Part shown: positions 1-9,370 of the stretch, piece by piece
Layout of the letters: each line of letters begins with the position of its first letter
Position numbering within the stretch: position 1 is the stretch's first letter
Assembly: GCA_963808455.1 (NCBI GenBank)
Contig: CAWEHT010000344.1
Coordinates: forward strand, 1-21,834
DNA: 21,834 nucleotides
From: CAWEHT01 sp963808455
GTDB taxonomy: Bacteria; Chloroflexota; Anaerolineae; CG2-30-64-16
Reading direction: 5' to 3'
Position numbers and translations under genes: made by a program
Notes under the pieces: generated by a model
Database searches by the model: none
What the model was told of the DNA's origin: nothing
The model's input: the letters and a program-made list of their open reading frames with translations, nothing else

Positions 1-1180
1 GCTGGTGATCGTAACCGCGGTCAGGGTGGCGCTGGCGCCGCCCAGGCCGGCCGACAGCTGCAGCGTGGCGCTCTGGATCGTGAAGCCGCTGTTGTTCAGC
101 TGCAGCCCGGTCAGGGCGAGGGTGTTCCCGGCCACTTGCAAGGACAGCTGGCTCAGGGACCCGCTCAGCTTGAACGCCGTCCTGCTGCTCGAGGGGTCGA
201 AGCTCAGGCTGAACGAGATGGCGCTGGTCTGCTGGTTGCCGGGCAGGTTCAAGTTCAGGGTGCTTTGCACGATGAGCTGATAGCCGGACCCGTCCGCGAG
301 CACCGACAGCTGGGCCGAATTGCCCGTGAACGCGACGGTCGCCGTCGTGCCGTCCCGCGCCGCCGCCTCGGTCAACGAAGCCAGCCCGGGCGGACGCCCA
401 CTGACAGTCGAGCCGCCCAGCGTGATATCCGGCAGCGAGATGCTCGCCTGGCCGAAGCTGAGGCCGGAGCTCCCGATGGATAGGTTCGTCACCGTCGTCG
501 TCCCGCCGCCCAGCTTCGAGGGCAGCGTCAGGCTGGCGCTGGCTGCCGACAGGCCCTTCGTCCCGACGGCCAGATCGGTGAAGGACACGGTGGCGCTGCC
601 GACATTCAGGGTCAGGGCAGGTACGGTGCCCTGGATCAGCGACTGCCCGCCCGACTGCGACAGCGTCACGCTCATCGAGATGGACCTGGAGTTGCCCGGC
701 AGCCCCAGCACGAGGGTGCCGGTGATGCTCAGACTGTACGTGTTGCTGATCGTGTTCGCGGACAGCTGGCCTTGATTGTCGCGAAAACTCACCTTGCTGC
801 CATCGCCGTAGTCGAGGTCGGGCAGTGCGAAGGCGGCCTGATCTAAACCGGTGATGCCGGCAGGCGAAACGTGTACGCCGCTGACGCCTGCGCTGCCTCC
901 GCCAAGGAAGGAAGGCATTACGAGGGTCGCCGTGGGCACGACGATGCTGCTGTCGGTCAGGCTGGCGCCGGTCACGGACATCGTCGTGCCGGCCATCAAG
1001 AAGCTGAAGGCGTCGAGCGTGCCGCCGTAGTCCAGCCCGTCGGCCTGGCTACTGACCGTGAAGGTCGCGTTCGGCTCGGCGACGGCGTCCCTGGTCTGCA
1101 CGGTCAGCTGCGCCGTGCCGGTGATCGTGCCGCGCGCCGGATCGATGGCCGTCAACTTCAGGCCGGATGCGACCGGGAAG
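1..1180 (-). repeat. Degenerate beta-rich protein repeats (at least three units) at the end of the large surface protein
   Basis: Three related segments of roughly 130-150 residues can be aligned by eye. Shared landmarks are an opening like ITGTLVLGLPGN (second unit) or STLNLNLPGN (third unit), a mid-unit L-P-x-x-LGGG (MPSFLGGGSAGV, LPSKLGGGTTTV, LSAGLGGASATL), and a closing GLxxxQAxxxLPD(L/I) followed by GxxVS. The third unit runs off the window. Alternating Ser/Thr and hydrophobic residues suggest beta-sandwich or beta-solenoid folds. No named family was recognised. Confidence 0.6.
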
Positions 1181-4100
1181 CCCGAGACGCTGCTCAGAAG
1201 GACCGACGAACCACCCTCCGGCTGCCCCTGGCAGCTGCTCAGTGGGATCTGGAATGAGCCTTCCAGGACGTCCACGCCGGCGCTGCCGGCCTCCAGGCGG
1301 AGGGTCCCGGTGCCGGTCAGCGTCGTCGAGCCGATCTGCACCGAGTCGTTGGCACCGGTCAGGTGGAAGTTGCTGCCCAGGACCACGTTGCCGGTCGCGC
1401 CGGTTGTGCCGTTCCCCTCATCCGTGAAGGAATCTGCCGTCACGGTAGTGCAGCCCGCGGTACGTGACGAGCGGCCGGCCTGTGCCGTGGGGCTGGCCGT
1501 CGGCTCGGTGGTGGGCGTCTGTGTAGGCTCCGTGGTGCCGGTGGGAACCTGCGTAGCGGTATCGGTGGGAGCCGGAGTCGTCGTGTCCGTGGGCGGGGTG
1601 GTCGGCGTCTGGCTCGGAATTGTCGTCTCGGTGGGCGAGGCCGTTTCGGTCGGCGTCAGGGTGGGCGAGGCCGTCATGGTCGGCGTCAGCGTGGGCGAGG
1701 CCGTCATGGTCGGCGTCAGCGTGGGCGAGGCGGTCATGGTCGGCGTCAGCGTGGGCGAGGCGGTCATGGTCGGCGTCAGGGTCGGCGAGGCCGTCATGGT
1801 CGGCGTCAGGGTGGGCGAGGCCGTCATGGTCGGCGTCAGCGTGGCGGTGGCCGTTTCGGTCGGCGTCGGGGTGGGGGTGGCCGTGTCGGTCGGCGTCGGA
1901 GTGTCGGTTGGCGTTGGGGTGAGAGTGGCCGTGTCGGTCGGCGTCGCCGTGGAGGTCGGCGTCTCGGCGTCCCCGGGGCTTGAGGCGGGCCCATAAACTT
2001 CGAAGTTGAACAGCTGGAGCCAGTTGCCCCCATCGGCCGCGGACTGCGTGACGTACACCCGAACGTAGCGGGCATCCACGGTGCCGAAGGCGAGATCGCT
2101 TTCGCCCCCGGCCTGCGCGCCGGTCACGGTGGCCTGGGTTGCCCAGTCGTCGCCCTCGGCGGCCCTGGTCTGGAGGGTGTAGTCCGTGCCGTAGTCGCCG
2201 GTGCCCCACAGCAGGTTGACCTGGCTAACGGCATACACGGCGCCCAGGTCTACCTCGATCCACTGCGGCCCGCTGCCGTTCGTGCCGGTGTCGGTCCACC
2301 ACTGCGTCGTGCTGTCGCCGTTGACGGCACGCGACGCGTCATAACTCATGTAGGTTGAGCTGGCCGAGGCGCTCTGGTTCAGCGCCAGGTCTGCACCCGT
2401 AACGGCGGTAGCAGTAACAACCGGCGTGGCTGTCTTGGTCGGGGTCACCGTGGAAGTCGCCGTGGGAGTCACCGTGATGGATGAGCCCACTAACAGCGAC
2501 GCGTCGTCCAGCTCCGTGCCGAATTGGCCCCCCCACCACACCCCGTCCTTGCCGCCATCCTCCCAGTAGATATACCGCAAGCCCTGCGGATACCCGGTGA
2601 ACAGGTTTGACAGCTCTATCCAGGGCGTATCCTCGCCGTAGTCGGTGTTCGGATCGCCAAACGTCTGCGTGCCGGGATCGTACGTCGCCAGCGTCTCGTG
2701 ATTGGCATCCTGGCAGCAAGACCTTCAGATAGTACTGGTCCCCGCCCTTCCTGCGCGGCGAGAACCACTCCGAGGCCTGGATTGGCGGGGAAGTGTCGAG
2801 GTAATCGGTCGTATAGCCCTGGGCCAGCAGGTCCACCGTTTGCGAGCGGGTGTCCCAATCGTAGGAAGTGCCGAACCACCAGGTGCCGCTGTGGGCATGG
2901 TCGATGACCTGATAGCCGTCGTTGCCGGTGGTCTGATCCATCGCCAACCAGCCGTTGCCCCCGTTCTCGATGATGGACCACCCTGATAGATCGCCCGTCT
3001 CCGCGCCCGGGTTTGTCAACAGGTTGCCGGTTGGCTCGCCGGCGTCTGCCAGGCGTGGGGACCTTGGAACCACGGTGCGCCCGGCCTGCGGCTGCGGTGT
3101 TGCGCTCGGTGCGGCGGTCCGGGTGGGCGTTGCGGTGGGTACGGCGGTCTGGGTTGGGGTTGCCGTGGGCGTGGGGGTCCGGGTTGGGGTTGCGGTGGGC
3201 GTGGCCGTGCGTGTGGCAGGCGGCAGGGCCGAAGAGGGCTGGGCCCGCAAGATCAGCGGCAAGAAGAGCTTCGACGCGCTGCTGGCGGCCTGTGGCCGGC
3301 TGCCGGTGGGCTGCGTGCGTCGCGGTGTGCCTTGCCTGACGACCGCCACGTTCTCGGTCAGGATGCTGCCCTCCGAAGCCAGGGCCTGGCGGGCTGAGGA
3401 CCCGGCAGGATAGACGACCGTCAGGTTGCGGAGTGTCAGCGTCACATCCTTGCCGGCGGTGAAGACCGGAGCGGTCCCGCGGCCCAGGATGGCCAGGCCG
3501 TCGGGCGACGGGCCGGCGATGGCCAGGGTGCGGGTGATTACCGGCAGCTCGCGGGTCAGGGTGATGATGCCCGAGACCATGAATGCTATCAGCGCGGGGA
3601 CGTCAGGCCGGGTAGCGGCCTCCTCGATGGCCGCCCGGAGCGTGCATTCGTTGGCGGCGGTGGCACACAGCCCGTCACCGGGATGGGCGTCGGGTGCATC
3701 GCCCAGGTCGGTGACGGTTATGTTGTGGGTGACGCTGATGGGAGCCACGGGCAGCTGGAAATCCAGCGGGAGCACGGGGGGCGCGGCAGGGCCGGCAGGG
3801 GCCGCAAACCCGGACTGGGGCGCCGATGCCGGCGCCTCTGTGGGGCCGGCCTCCTGGCCCGCAGCCGATGCCGAGGCTGCGTTCGGGGCCGCCGCCGAGG
3901 CGTCCTGGAGGTGCGGCAATGCTTTGAGGTCGACGCTGATCGGGTCGCCGAAAGCCCATGACGCCCCCAGGTACCGCGCGATGGTGTCCTCGAACGCCGT
4001 GTCGGAGGCCGACAGCGTGGGGTCATTCAGGTAATCCTGGAGCGCGCGGATGGCCACGGCCTGGAAGCGGGCCGGCTGCTCGCGGCGCCGCCCGGGCCAG

Positions 4101-4298
4101 GAAATCATCGCGGCTCTCCCCCGGCAGCCGGTGCAGGGCGCCGGGCTCGCTGGCCTGCGAGGCGCTCGAGTTGCCATCCTGAGGGGCGGCCACGGCAGGC
4201 GTGGTCAACGATGCTAACGGCACCAGCCCCACGAGCTGGGCCAGGATCACCACGGCGGCGATCAGGCGGAATGGCAGACGGTAGGGTGTTGTAGGCAT
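1..4298 (-). CDS. Large exported modular surface protein (CSLREA-like, FBA-like, F5/8C domains), 3' end outside window, two frameshifts
   Basis: About 1430 residues lie in the window and the frame is still open at base 1. Order from the N-terminus: signal peptide (MPTTPYRLPFRLIAAVVILA, with AVAA near the cleavage point); CSLREA-like stretch with CTLRAAIEEA (about 3560-3740); LFLPLILR motif; Pro-Thr linker; FBA-like domain starting NLLTNPGAETGDLSGW (about 2486-3027); F5/8 type C discoidin domain (about 1990-2395) ending LFNFEVYG; a Thr/Pro linker with 30-bp repeats; then beta-rich repeats. Discoidin domains usually bind glycans or other surface ligands, so an adhesive role is inferred. The reading frame changes near 4084 (surplus base in GCGCCGCG) and near 2712 (surplus base in CTGCCAGG). 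On both sides the protein continues logically, e.g. KVLL then DANHETLATYDPG. ATG 4298 is chosen because it alone supplies a signal peptide; the ribosome site (GAAGTGAAG) is weak. Individual domain names other than F5/8C rest on remembered family motifs. Confidence 0.8.
1651..1830 (-). repeat. In-frame 30-bp tandem repeat, six copies, in Thr/Pro linker
   Basis: Six consecutive 30-bp units each encode TMTASPTLTP on the minus strand and differ only at a few third-codon positions. Degenerate TETASPTETT and TETATATLTP units flank them. The unit is exactly ten codons, so copy-number change would lengthen or shorten the linker without breaking the frame. It lies between the discoidin domain and the C-terminal beta-rich repeats and probably acts as an extended, possibly O-glycosylated spacer. 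That role is inferred. Confidence 0.9.
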
Positions 4299-5199
4299 GT
4301 CTTCACTTCAGCATGGCCGGATCCGGGACGCCGGGGTGAAGAAGAGTAAGCTTCACCGGGCGAGGCGCTTCCGAAGGGCGGGGCGACCGATGCGCAACCG
4401 GTAGCCGCGCCCCTCGACTGTGACATTCATCCTATCTATATGTCGTCCACGGGACGCCGCGCGTGCAGAGTACTTTTGGCTCCTGTCATGGATTTCCACG
4501 GCCGCGCACGGACACGGCAAGCGCGCCGGGGTTTGGCGCAAAAGTGTCGGTGAGTCTCCCTAGCCCGGAGCGTTTGCGCACGCATCGCCCTCCCTAGTGC
4601 ATGCACAGGGAACATCTTCGGTACCGGCGCCTGTCATTCTGAGACATCCATGACCCCGCAGGGGGCCATGTGGCACACAAGAAACCTTTGGACTGTCATT
4701 CTGAGCGGCCGTGCCAACAAGTCCTGTCAACGACGCGCCACAGCGAAGAATCCGTACCAGGAGTTTCTTAGAAGACGTTCATGACCTCGGGCGGTCATGT
4801 GGCATGGCGAGAAACCACCTGCCTCTCATTCTGAGCGGGTCTGTCCACGATCACTGTCAACGACGGGCCACAGCGAAGAATCCGTATCAGGAGTTTCTTG
4901 AAAGCGGGTACGCAAGCAGGCCTACGTCGCGGCGAGCCGCCAGCGAAGAATCCGTCTCTGCGTCACCGAAAGGGTCCCCTGCTCCTGCACTAGCGAGCCA
5001 CCTTCAGCTCCGGGTGGCCCACGCCCGGCAGCTCTGCGTTACACCCAGCGCGCCGGGCGCCACCCCGTGGCCCTGTTCGGGCCGGGCGCTGGCGAACTCG
5101 ATCGTGACCCGGGATCATCGTGATCCAAACGCTTTCATGCTCCAGACGCACCACCCTTCGCCGCCGGTCATGCCGGCAAAGCAAGTGATAGATAGCATG
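4299..5199. other. Long non-coding interval upstream of the surface protein and brxL remnant
   Basis: No convincing gene is seen here. Short open frames at 4353-4541 (minus) and the 5' part of the frame entering brxL (4711-5136, plus) have no family resemblance, and the second simply translates repeat DNA. The dispersed repeat at 4594-4907 fills the centre. A short inverted repeat (GGATCA-TCG-TGATCC) lies at about 5111-5125. Promoters for the diverging genes should lie here, but none is clear. Confidence 0.6.
4594..4907 (+). repeat. Dispersed intergenic repeat, copy 1 (TGTCATTCTGAG...AGCGAAGAATCCGT family)
   Basis: The region has three TGTCATTCTGAG-like starts (4631, 4693 and a variant near 4825), two of them followed about 45-55 bp later by CACAGCGAAGAATCCGT and AGGAGTTTCTT. 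The 134-bp part at 4774-4907 is nearly identical to 14875-15008, and 4594-4643 resembles 14766-14817. It contains no coding sequence and no transposase. TGTCATTCTGAG/GAAGAATCC-type intergenic repeats occur in several bacterial groups as I recall; their function is not settled. Confidence 0.8.
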
Positions 5200-5815
5200 A
5201 TGGAACTCGATGCTCTCGACCAGCTGGCCGCCTCCGCCTTCGACGGCTACATTGTCCGGAAAGACCTTGCCCTGAAGTTCCGCGGCCAGTACGCCGTCAA
5301 GCGCAATTACAACCTGGCCGAGCTGGGGCCGCGCGGCACGGGCAAGTCGCACCCCTACCAGCAGATCTCTCCTTACTCGCACCTGGTCAGCGGGGGCAAG
5401 GCCACGGTGGCCACTATGTTCGTGAACAACGCCAACGGGCGACGCGGCCTGGTCGGCGACCGCGACCCGCGTGCACACGAGCTCACCTTGCAGGTGCGTG
5501 CCTTCGACGCGGCCAGGAGCGGCGGCGCGCTCGGGCTGCCGGTCCTCCTTGCCTTCCGCAGCGCGCTGCTGGTCAGGAGCCTGAAGGGCGTAACCGTCGC
5601 GGTCGGCGGGCTCAACCTGGGCGGCGGACTCGATCCGGTCTTCGACGCGGTCGAACATCGCCGAGCTGGCCGTCGAGAAAGGCGCGTCCATGCTGCTCAT
5701 CCCCATCTCCGCCCGCCGCCAGCTCAACGAACTTCCCGACGAGATGGCGATGGAGCTGACGGTGCTGTACTACGCCGGCGCGCGCGAGGCGCTGATCAAG
5801 GCGCTGGGGGACTGA
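5200..5815 (+). pseudogene. brxL: Internally deleted and frameshifted brxL (BREX Lon-like protease/AAA+ ATPase)
   Basis: Three blocks match what I know of BrxL: the N-terminal FDGYIVRKDLALKFRGQY; the Walker A block RNYNLAELGPRGTGKSH followed by SGGKATVATMFVNN; and the C-terminal Lon-like domain from LVGDRDPRAHELTLQVRAFDAARSGG to the stop. Full-length BrxL is around 680 residues; about 200 remain. The middle of the N-terminal region and everything between Walker A and the protease domain, including Walker B (CFDEV in relatives), are missing, yet both joins keep the frame. A surplus base near 5653 then shifts the frame; removing it restores NIAELAVEKGA and an ending LIKALGD before the TGA at 5813. 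No brxA, brxB, brxC, pglX or pglZ is nearby. ATG 5200 matches the usual MELDxLD-type start. BREX restricts phage; this copy should be inactive as an ATPase. Confidence 0.85.
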
Positions 5816-6048
5816 TGGGAGTGTACCGGCCCGGTGCTGGCTCCTTGGCCGGTGTGGGGCCGTCCCTGCAGCTGCACCATCCGGGGTCAATCTACACGGC
5901 GGAAGGGCGCCGTGCGTAGTATAATGGGTCATTCGGGTCGTCAGTACCGACGTCACGCGGATTGCCGGCGCTCGAGCGCCGATCCGCAGGTGCACGGAGG
6001 CGGGAGGGGGGGCTTGCGCCGCTGCCCTTTGCGATGGGAGGGACCAGC
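5816..6048 (+). other. Intergenic interval before the PAS hybrid kinase
   Basis: No gene is apparent. It holds a 7-bp inverted repeat (ACCGGCC/GGCCGGT, 5825-5853) just after the brxL stop and a perfect TATAAT at 5920-5925. The open frame can be extended back to GTG/ATG codons at 5962 and later, but that extension is Arg/Gly-rich and lacks the ribosome site found at 6035-6042. Confidence 0.5.
5920..5925 (+). promoter_or_regulatory. Possible -10 element upstream of the hybrid kinase
   Basis: A perfect TATAAT is preceded by TAG in an otherwise GC-rich stretch. No good -35 hexamer is seen at 16-18 bp and there is no TGn extension. The distance to the start codon at 6049 is about 120 bp, so the leader would be long. 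Support is only the hexamer. Confidence 0.3.
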
Positions 6049-9000
6049 ATGGCCGGTGGCGAGCCGCAGGAAGCTGGCGAGCAAGGGCTTCCGGGTGAGG
6101 CCGGCAGCCAGGGCCCTGGGAAGGGCCCGGAGACGCGGGCGACGGCGGACGGCGACCTGGGGCATCAGGCGGCGGTTGGTCTGCGCCACACGTCCCACGA
6201 AGTCCCGTGCCTGTCGCCAGAGGGGTTGGCTGCCTCGCACGCCCGGTATTTCGAGCTCTTCGATCTGGCCCCCGTTGCCTACCTGATCCTGGATGCGCAA
6301 GGGTTGATCCTGGAAGCCAATCTGGCGGCCGCCAATCTGCTGGGCGTCGAACGCGGCTGGCTGGTCGGGCAGCCCATGATCCGGTTCGTCACCCGGGGCG
6401 AACGGCAGGCCTACTGCCTGCACCACGATGGGCTGCCGGAAGCTACGCGGCCCGCCGAGGCGTGCGAGTTGTGCTTGCAGCGGCCCGACGGGGCCTCGTG
6501 CTGGGTACAAATGCAAAGCGCAGTGGCCCAGGCCGGCGACGGTGCGCAGACCTGCCGCGTCACGTTGACCGATATCACCGGGCGCAAGCAGACCGAGCTG
6601 GTCCTCGCGGAGCGTGAGCAGCGCCTGCAGACGATCCTGCGGACCGCGCTCGACGGCTTCTGGCTTCTGGATCTGCAGGGGCGGTTCGTGGAGGTTAACG
6701 ATGCCTATTGCGCCATGTCCGGCTACGGGCGGGAAGAGCTTCTGCGGATGCGGGTCCCGGACCTGGAGACCGTCGAGACGGAACAGGACGTCGCCGTTCA
6801 CCTGGCACGTATCGCAAGCCGTGGCGACGACCGCTTCGAGACGCGCCACCGCTGTAAGGATGGGCGCGTCATCGACGTCGATTTCAGCGTGAACTACCTG
6901 GACATCGACGGCGGGCGGATGGTCTGCTTCTGCCGGGACATCACGGAACGCAAGCACGCCCAGGCAGCGCTCCGCGGTTCGGAGGCAAAGCTGCGCGTGC
7001 TCTTCGCGGCCATGACGGACGTGGTCATCGTCCTGGACAGAGATGGACGCTGCATCGAGATTGCGCCGTCGAACCCCCATTACCTGTACAGACCCCTTGA
7101 AGAGCAGCTTGGTAGGACCATGCATGAGGTTTTGCCTGCCGCGGAGGCTGACTTGATCCTGGCGCAAGTCCGGCGCGCCCTGGAGACGCGGGGGACCACG
7201 GCCGTGGACTATCGGCTCGAGATCGGCGGCGCTGCAATGTGGTTTGCGGCTCGGATTTCGCCCATGTCATCGGACACCGTCTTTTTCGTCGGGCGCAACA
7301 TCACCGAGCGCAAGCAGGCCGAAGAGGCGCTGCACCAAAACGAGGCGCTGTACCGGGCCCTCTTCGAGCACGCCCCCGTGGGCATCTTCCGATCCTGGGA
7401 AGATCAGGCGCTCATCGTCAACCCCGCCCTGGCGCGCCTCTTCGGTTACGACTCCCCGGAGCAGTTTGTTGCCCTTGCGCGCGAGGACGGCGTGGCCAGC
7501 ACGATCTACCGGGATCCCGACGAACGCCGCCGGCTGGTCGAGGCGGCTTTGCGGCCCGGCGAGTGGCAGCAATTCGAGAACCACTATCGCCGCCGCGACG
7601 GCAGCGAGATGTTTTGTAATCTGAGGCTGGCTGCCCAGGTCGAAAGCGACGGCAAGGCCTATTTGACCGGCTTCGTCGAAGACATCACCGAGCGCAGGCG
7701 TGCGGAGGCCGCCCTGAGCAGGTCCGAAGCTAAGTACGCCGGGGTGTTCCGCAACTCGCCCGACGCGATCAACGTCAATCGCTTCTCGGATGGCCTTTAC
7801 CTGGAGATCAACGACGGCTTTACGGCCATGACCGGCTACACGGCCGCTGACGTCATCGGCAAGACATCGGTCGAAGTCGATATCTGGGCCGACCGCGCCG
7901 ATAGAGACCGTCTGGTGGCGGGGCTGCGCGAGCGCGGGGAAGTCGCCAACCTGGAAGCCCCGTTCCGTATGAAAGACGGTAGCATCAAGATCGGTCTGAT
8001 GTCGGCGAGCATCATAATTATCGACGGAGAGACCTGCGTCGTGTCTGTCACCCGCGACATCACCGAGCGCAAGCAGGCCGAGGAAGCCCTGGCCCGGGCC
8101 CAGAAGACCGAGAGCCTGAGCGTTATGGCGGGGGGCGTGGCCCACGACTTCAACAATTTGTTGGCAGCCATGTTAGGGCAGACTTCCCTGGCACTGGCCA
8201 AGCTGCCGCCGGGGAGCGCGGCGCGCGAGCCTATCGAGAAGGCCGTCAGCGCCGCCCACCGGGCCGCCGATCTCACGCGGCAGTTGCTGGCCTATTCCGG
8301 GCGAGGGCGTTTTTCGGTTAAGCCGTTGCGGCTGAACGCGCTGATCGAGGAAAACTTGCGCCTGCTCGAGGTCGCCATCCCCAAACACGTCTGCCTCTGC
8401 GCGGATCTGGCCGGCGCGCTGCCCTCGATCCGGGCCGATGCCGGGCAAATGCAGCAAGTGCTGATGAACCTGATCATCAACGCGGCCGAGGCCATCGGCT
8501 CGCGCCCCGGCGTCGTGACCCTTCACACCAGCGTCAGTGAGGTGACGCACACCGACCGGCAGGCCTGGCACTATACTGGCGAGCTGCTCCCACCGGGCCG
8601 CTACGTCGTGTTGCAAGTGTCTGATGACGGCTGCGGTATGGACGCCGAGACGCTGATGCGCATCTTTGATCCCTTCTTCAGCACCAAATTTGCGGGCCGG
8701 GGGCTGGGGCTGGCGGCAGTGCTGGGTATCGTGCGTGGGCACCATGGGGGGCTGCGCGTCGAGAGCACGCCGGGCGTGGGCACGACGTTCCGGTTGGCCT
8801 TTCCGGTCGCGGCGCACGACCAGGACGGGCCGGCAGGGGCGCTCGCTGCGCCGCCGGCGGCGGTCCCTGCCGTGCGGGCCGCCGGCCTGATCCTGCTGAT
8901 CGACGATGAGGAGGCCGTGCGCGAAGCAGTGACGGACATCCTGGAGATGGCAGGGGTGCGCGTTCTGGCCGCGGCGGATGGCAAGTCGGGCCTGGCCCTT

Positions 9001-9249
9001 TACCGCGAGAACCAGGCCGCGATTCGTCTCGTGCTGCTGGACCTGTCGATGCCCGGCATGAGCGCGGAGGAAACCTTCAGGCAGCTGAGAACGCTCGACC
9101 CGGGGTTGCTCATCATTCTGTCCTCAGGCTATGACGAGAGCGAGGTCTCGGCGCGCTTCGCCGGACAGGCGCCGACCGGCTTTGTGCAGAAGCCCTACAG
9201 CATGGACGATCTGACGTTGGCGATCCGCCAACACCTGAGAGAGGATTAG
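6049..9249 (+). CDS. Soluble hybrid histidine kinase, five PAS domains, HisKA-HATPase, C-terminal receiver
   Basis: 1066 residues with no signal peptide or membrane helix, so it is cytoplasmic. Five PAS units (about 65-180, 190-300, 310-420, 425-550, 555-670) each end in a D/N-I-T-x-R-K/R linker such as DITERKQAEEAL. The dimerisation/phosphoacceptor region has GGVAHDFNNLL with His about 699. The ATPase domain has the N-box (MNLIINAAEA, about 805), DDGCGM (about 859) and GRGLGLAAVLGI (about 884). The receiver has IDDEE (about 950), phospho-acceptor Asp about 998 in LLDLSMPGM, and Lys about 1048 in VQKPYS. ATG 6049 is chosen because GGGAGGGACC lies just upstream. The intramolecular receiver suggests a phosphorelay or self-limiting kinase; no HPt or DNA-binding output is present. 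PAS ligands cannot be read from sequence. It is the only long gene here without a frame break. Its catalytic half closely resembles that of the kinase at 15216-18888. Confidence 0.95.
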   Translation: MAGGEPQEAGEQGLPGEAGSQGPGKGPETRATADGDLGHQAAVGLRHTSHEVPCLSPEGLAASHARYFELFDLAPVAYLILDAQGLILEANLAAANLLGVERGWLVGQPMIRFVTRGERQAYCLHHDGLPEATRPAEACELCLQRPDGASCWVQMQSAVAQAGDGAQTCRVTLTDITGRKQTELVLAEREQRLQTILRTALDGFWLLDLQGRFVEVNDAYCAMSGYGREELLRMRVPDLETVETEQDVAVHLARIASRGDDRFETRHRCKDGRVIDVDFSVNYLDIDGGRMVCFCRDITERKHAQAALRGSEAKLRVLFAAMTDVVIVLDRDGRCIEIAPSNPHYLYRPLEEQLGRTMHEVLPAAEADLILAQVRRALETRGTTAVDYRLEIGGAAMWFAARISPMSSDTVFFVGRNITERKQAEEALHQNEALYRALFEHAPVGIFRSWEDQALIVNPALARLFGYDSPEQFVALAREDGVASTIYRDPDERRRLVEAALRPGEWQQFENHYRRRDGSEMFCNLRLAAQVESDGKAYLTGFVEDITERRRAEAALSRSEAKYAGVFRNSPDAINVNRFSDGLYLEINDGFTAMTGYTAADVIGKTSVEVDIWADRADRDRLVAGLRERGEVANLEAPFRMKDGSIKIGLMSASIIIIDGETCVVSVTRDITERKQAEEALARAQKTESLSVMAGGVAHDFNNLLAAMLGQTSLALAKLPPGSAAREPIEKAVSAAHRAADLTRQLLAYSGRGRFSVKPLRLNALIEENLRLLEVAIPKHVCLCADLAGALPSIRADAGQMQQVLMNLIINAAEAIGSRPGVVTLHTSVSEVTHTDRQAWHYTGELLPPGRYVVLQVSDDGCGMDAETLMRIFDPFFSTKFAGRGLGLAAVLGIVRGHHGGLRVESTPGVGTTFRLAFPVAAHDQDGPAGALAAPPAAVPAVRAAGLILLIDDEEAVREAVTDILEMAGVRVLAAADGKSGLALYRENQAAIRLVLLDLSMPGMSAEETFRQLRTLDPGLLIILSSGYDESEVSARFAGQAPTGFVQKPYSMDDLTLAIRQHLRED

Positions 9250-9288
9250 CACCGTGTTCTGAGCGAAGCCAGGGATCGCCAACGTCAG
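9211..9288 (+). terminator. 16-bp perfect inverted repeat straddling the kinase stop codon
   Basis: CTGACGTTGGCGATCC at 9211-9226, inside the last codons of the kinase, is perfectly repeated in inverse at 9273-9288. The 46-nt loop contains the TAG stop at 9247-9249. No T-tract follows. It could be a terminator-like or mRNA-stabilising hairpin, or a scar of duplication of the gene end. The pairing is certain; the function is not. Confidence 0.5.
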
Positions 9289-9370
9289 CCATGCGTCAGC
9301 CACCTGGTGTCCGGGCGTCATGGCGGCCTGATCGCGCCCGTGGTATAAGGAAGAGGCAAAGGAGGGCACC

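Noticed and set aside
1651..1830. CRISPR array
   Set aside because: The 30-bp units are directly adjacent with no spacers and form an in-frame protein repeat.
1058..1996. Plus-strand open frame with repeated VGVSVGEAVM-like units
   Set aside because: It is the complement of the Thr/Pro repeat of the minus-strand surface protein. The minus frame encodes recognisable domains on both sides and this one does not.
3426..4034. Plus-strand open frame of about 200 codons
   Set aside because: It is antisense to the CSLREA-like region, has no family resemblance, and is explained by high GC.
4711..5136. N-terminal extension of the brxL frame
   Set aside because: It translates the dispersed repeat and has no BrxL similarity; recognisable BrxL starts at about 5200.
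5953..7167. Long minus-strand open frame opposite the PAS kinase
   Set aside because: It is a shadow of the PAS coding strand; the plus strand has clear motifs and a ribosome site.
7267..8817. Further minus-strand frames opposite the kinase core
   Set aside because: They are antisense to HisKA/HATPase sequence and lack any domain of their own.
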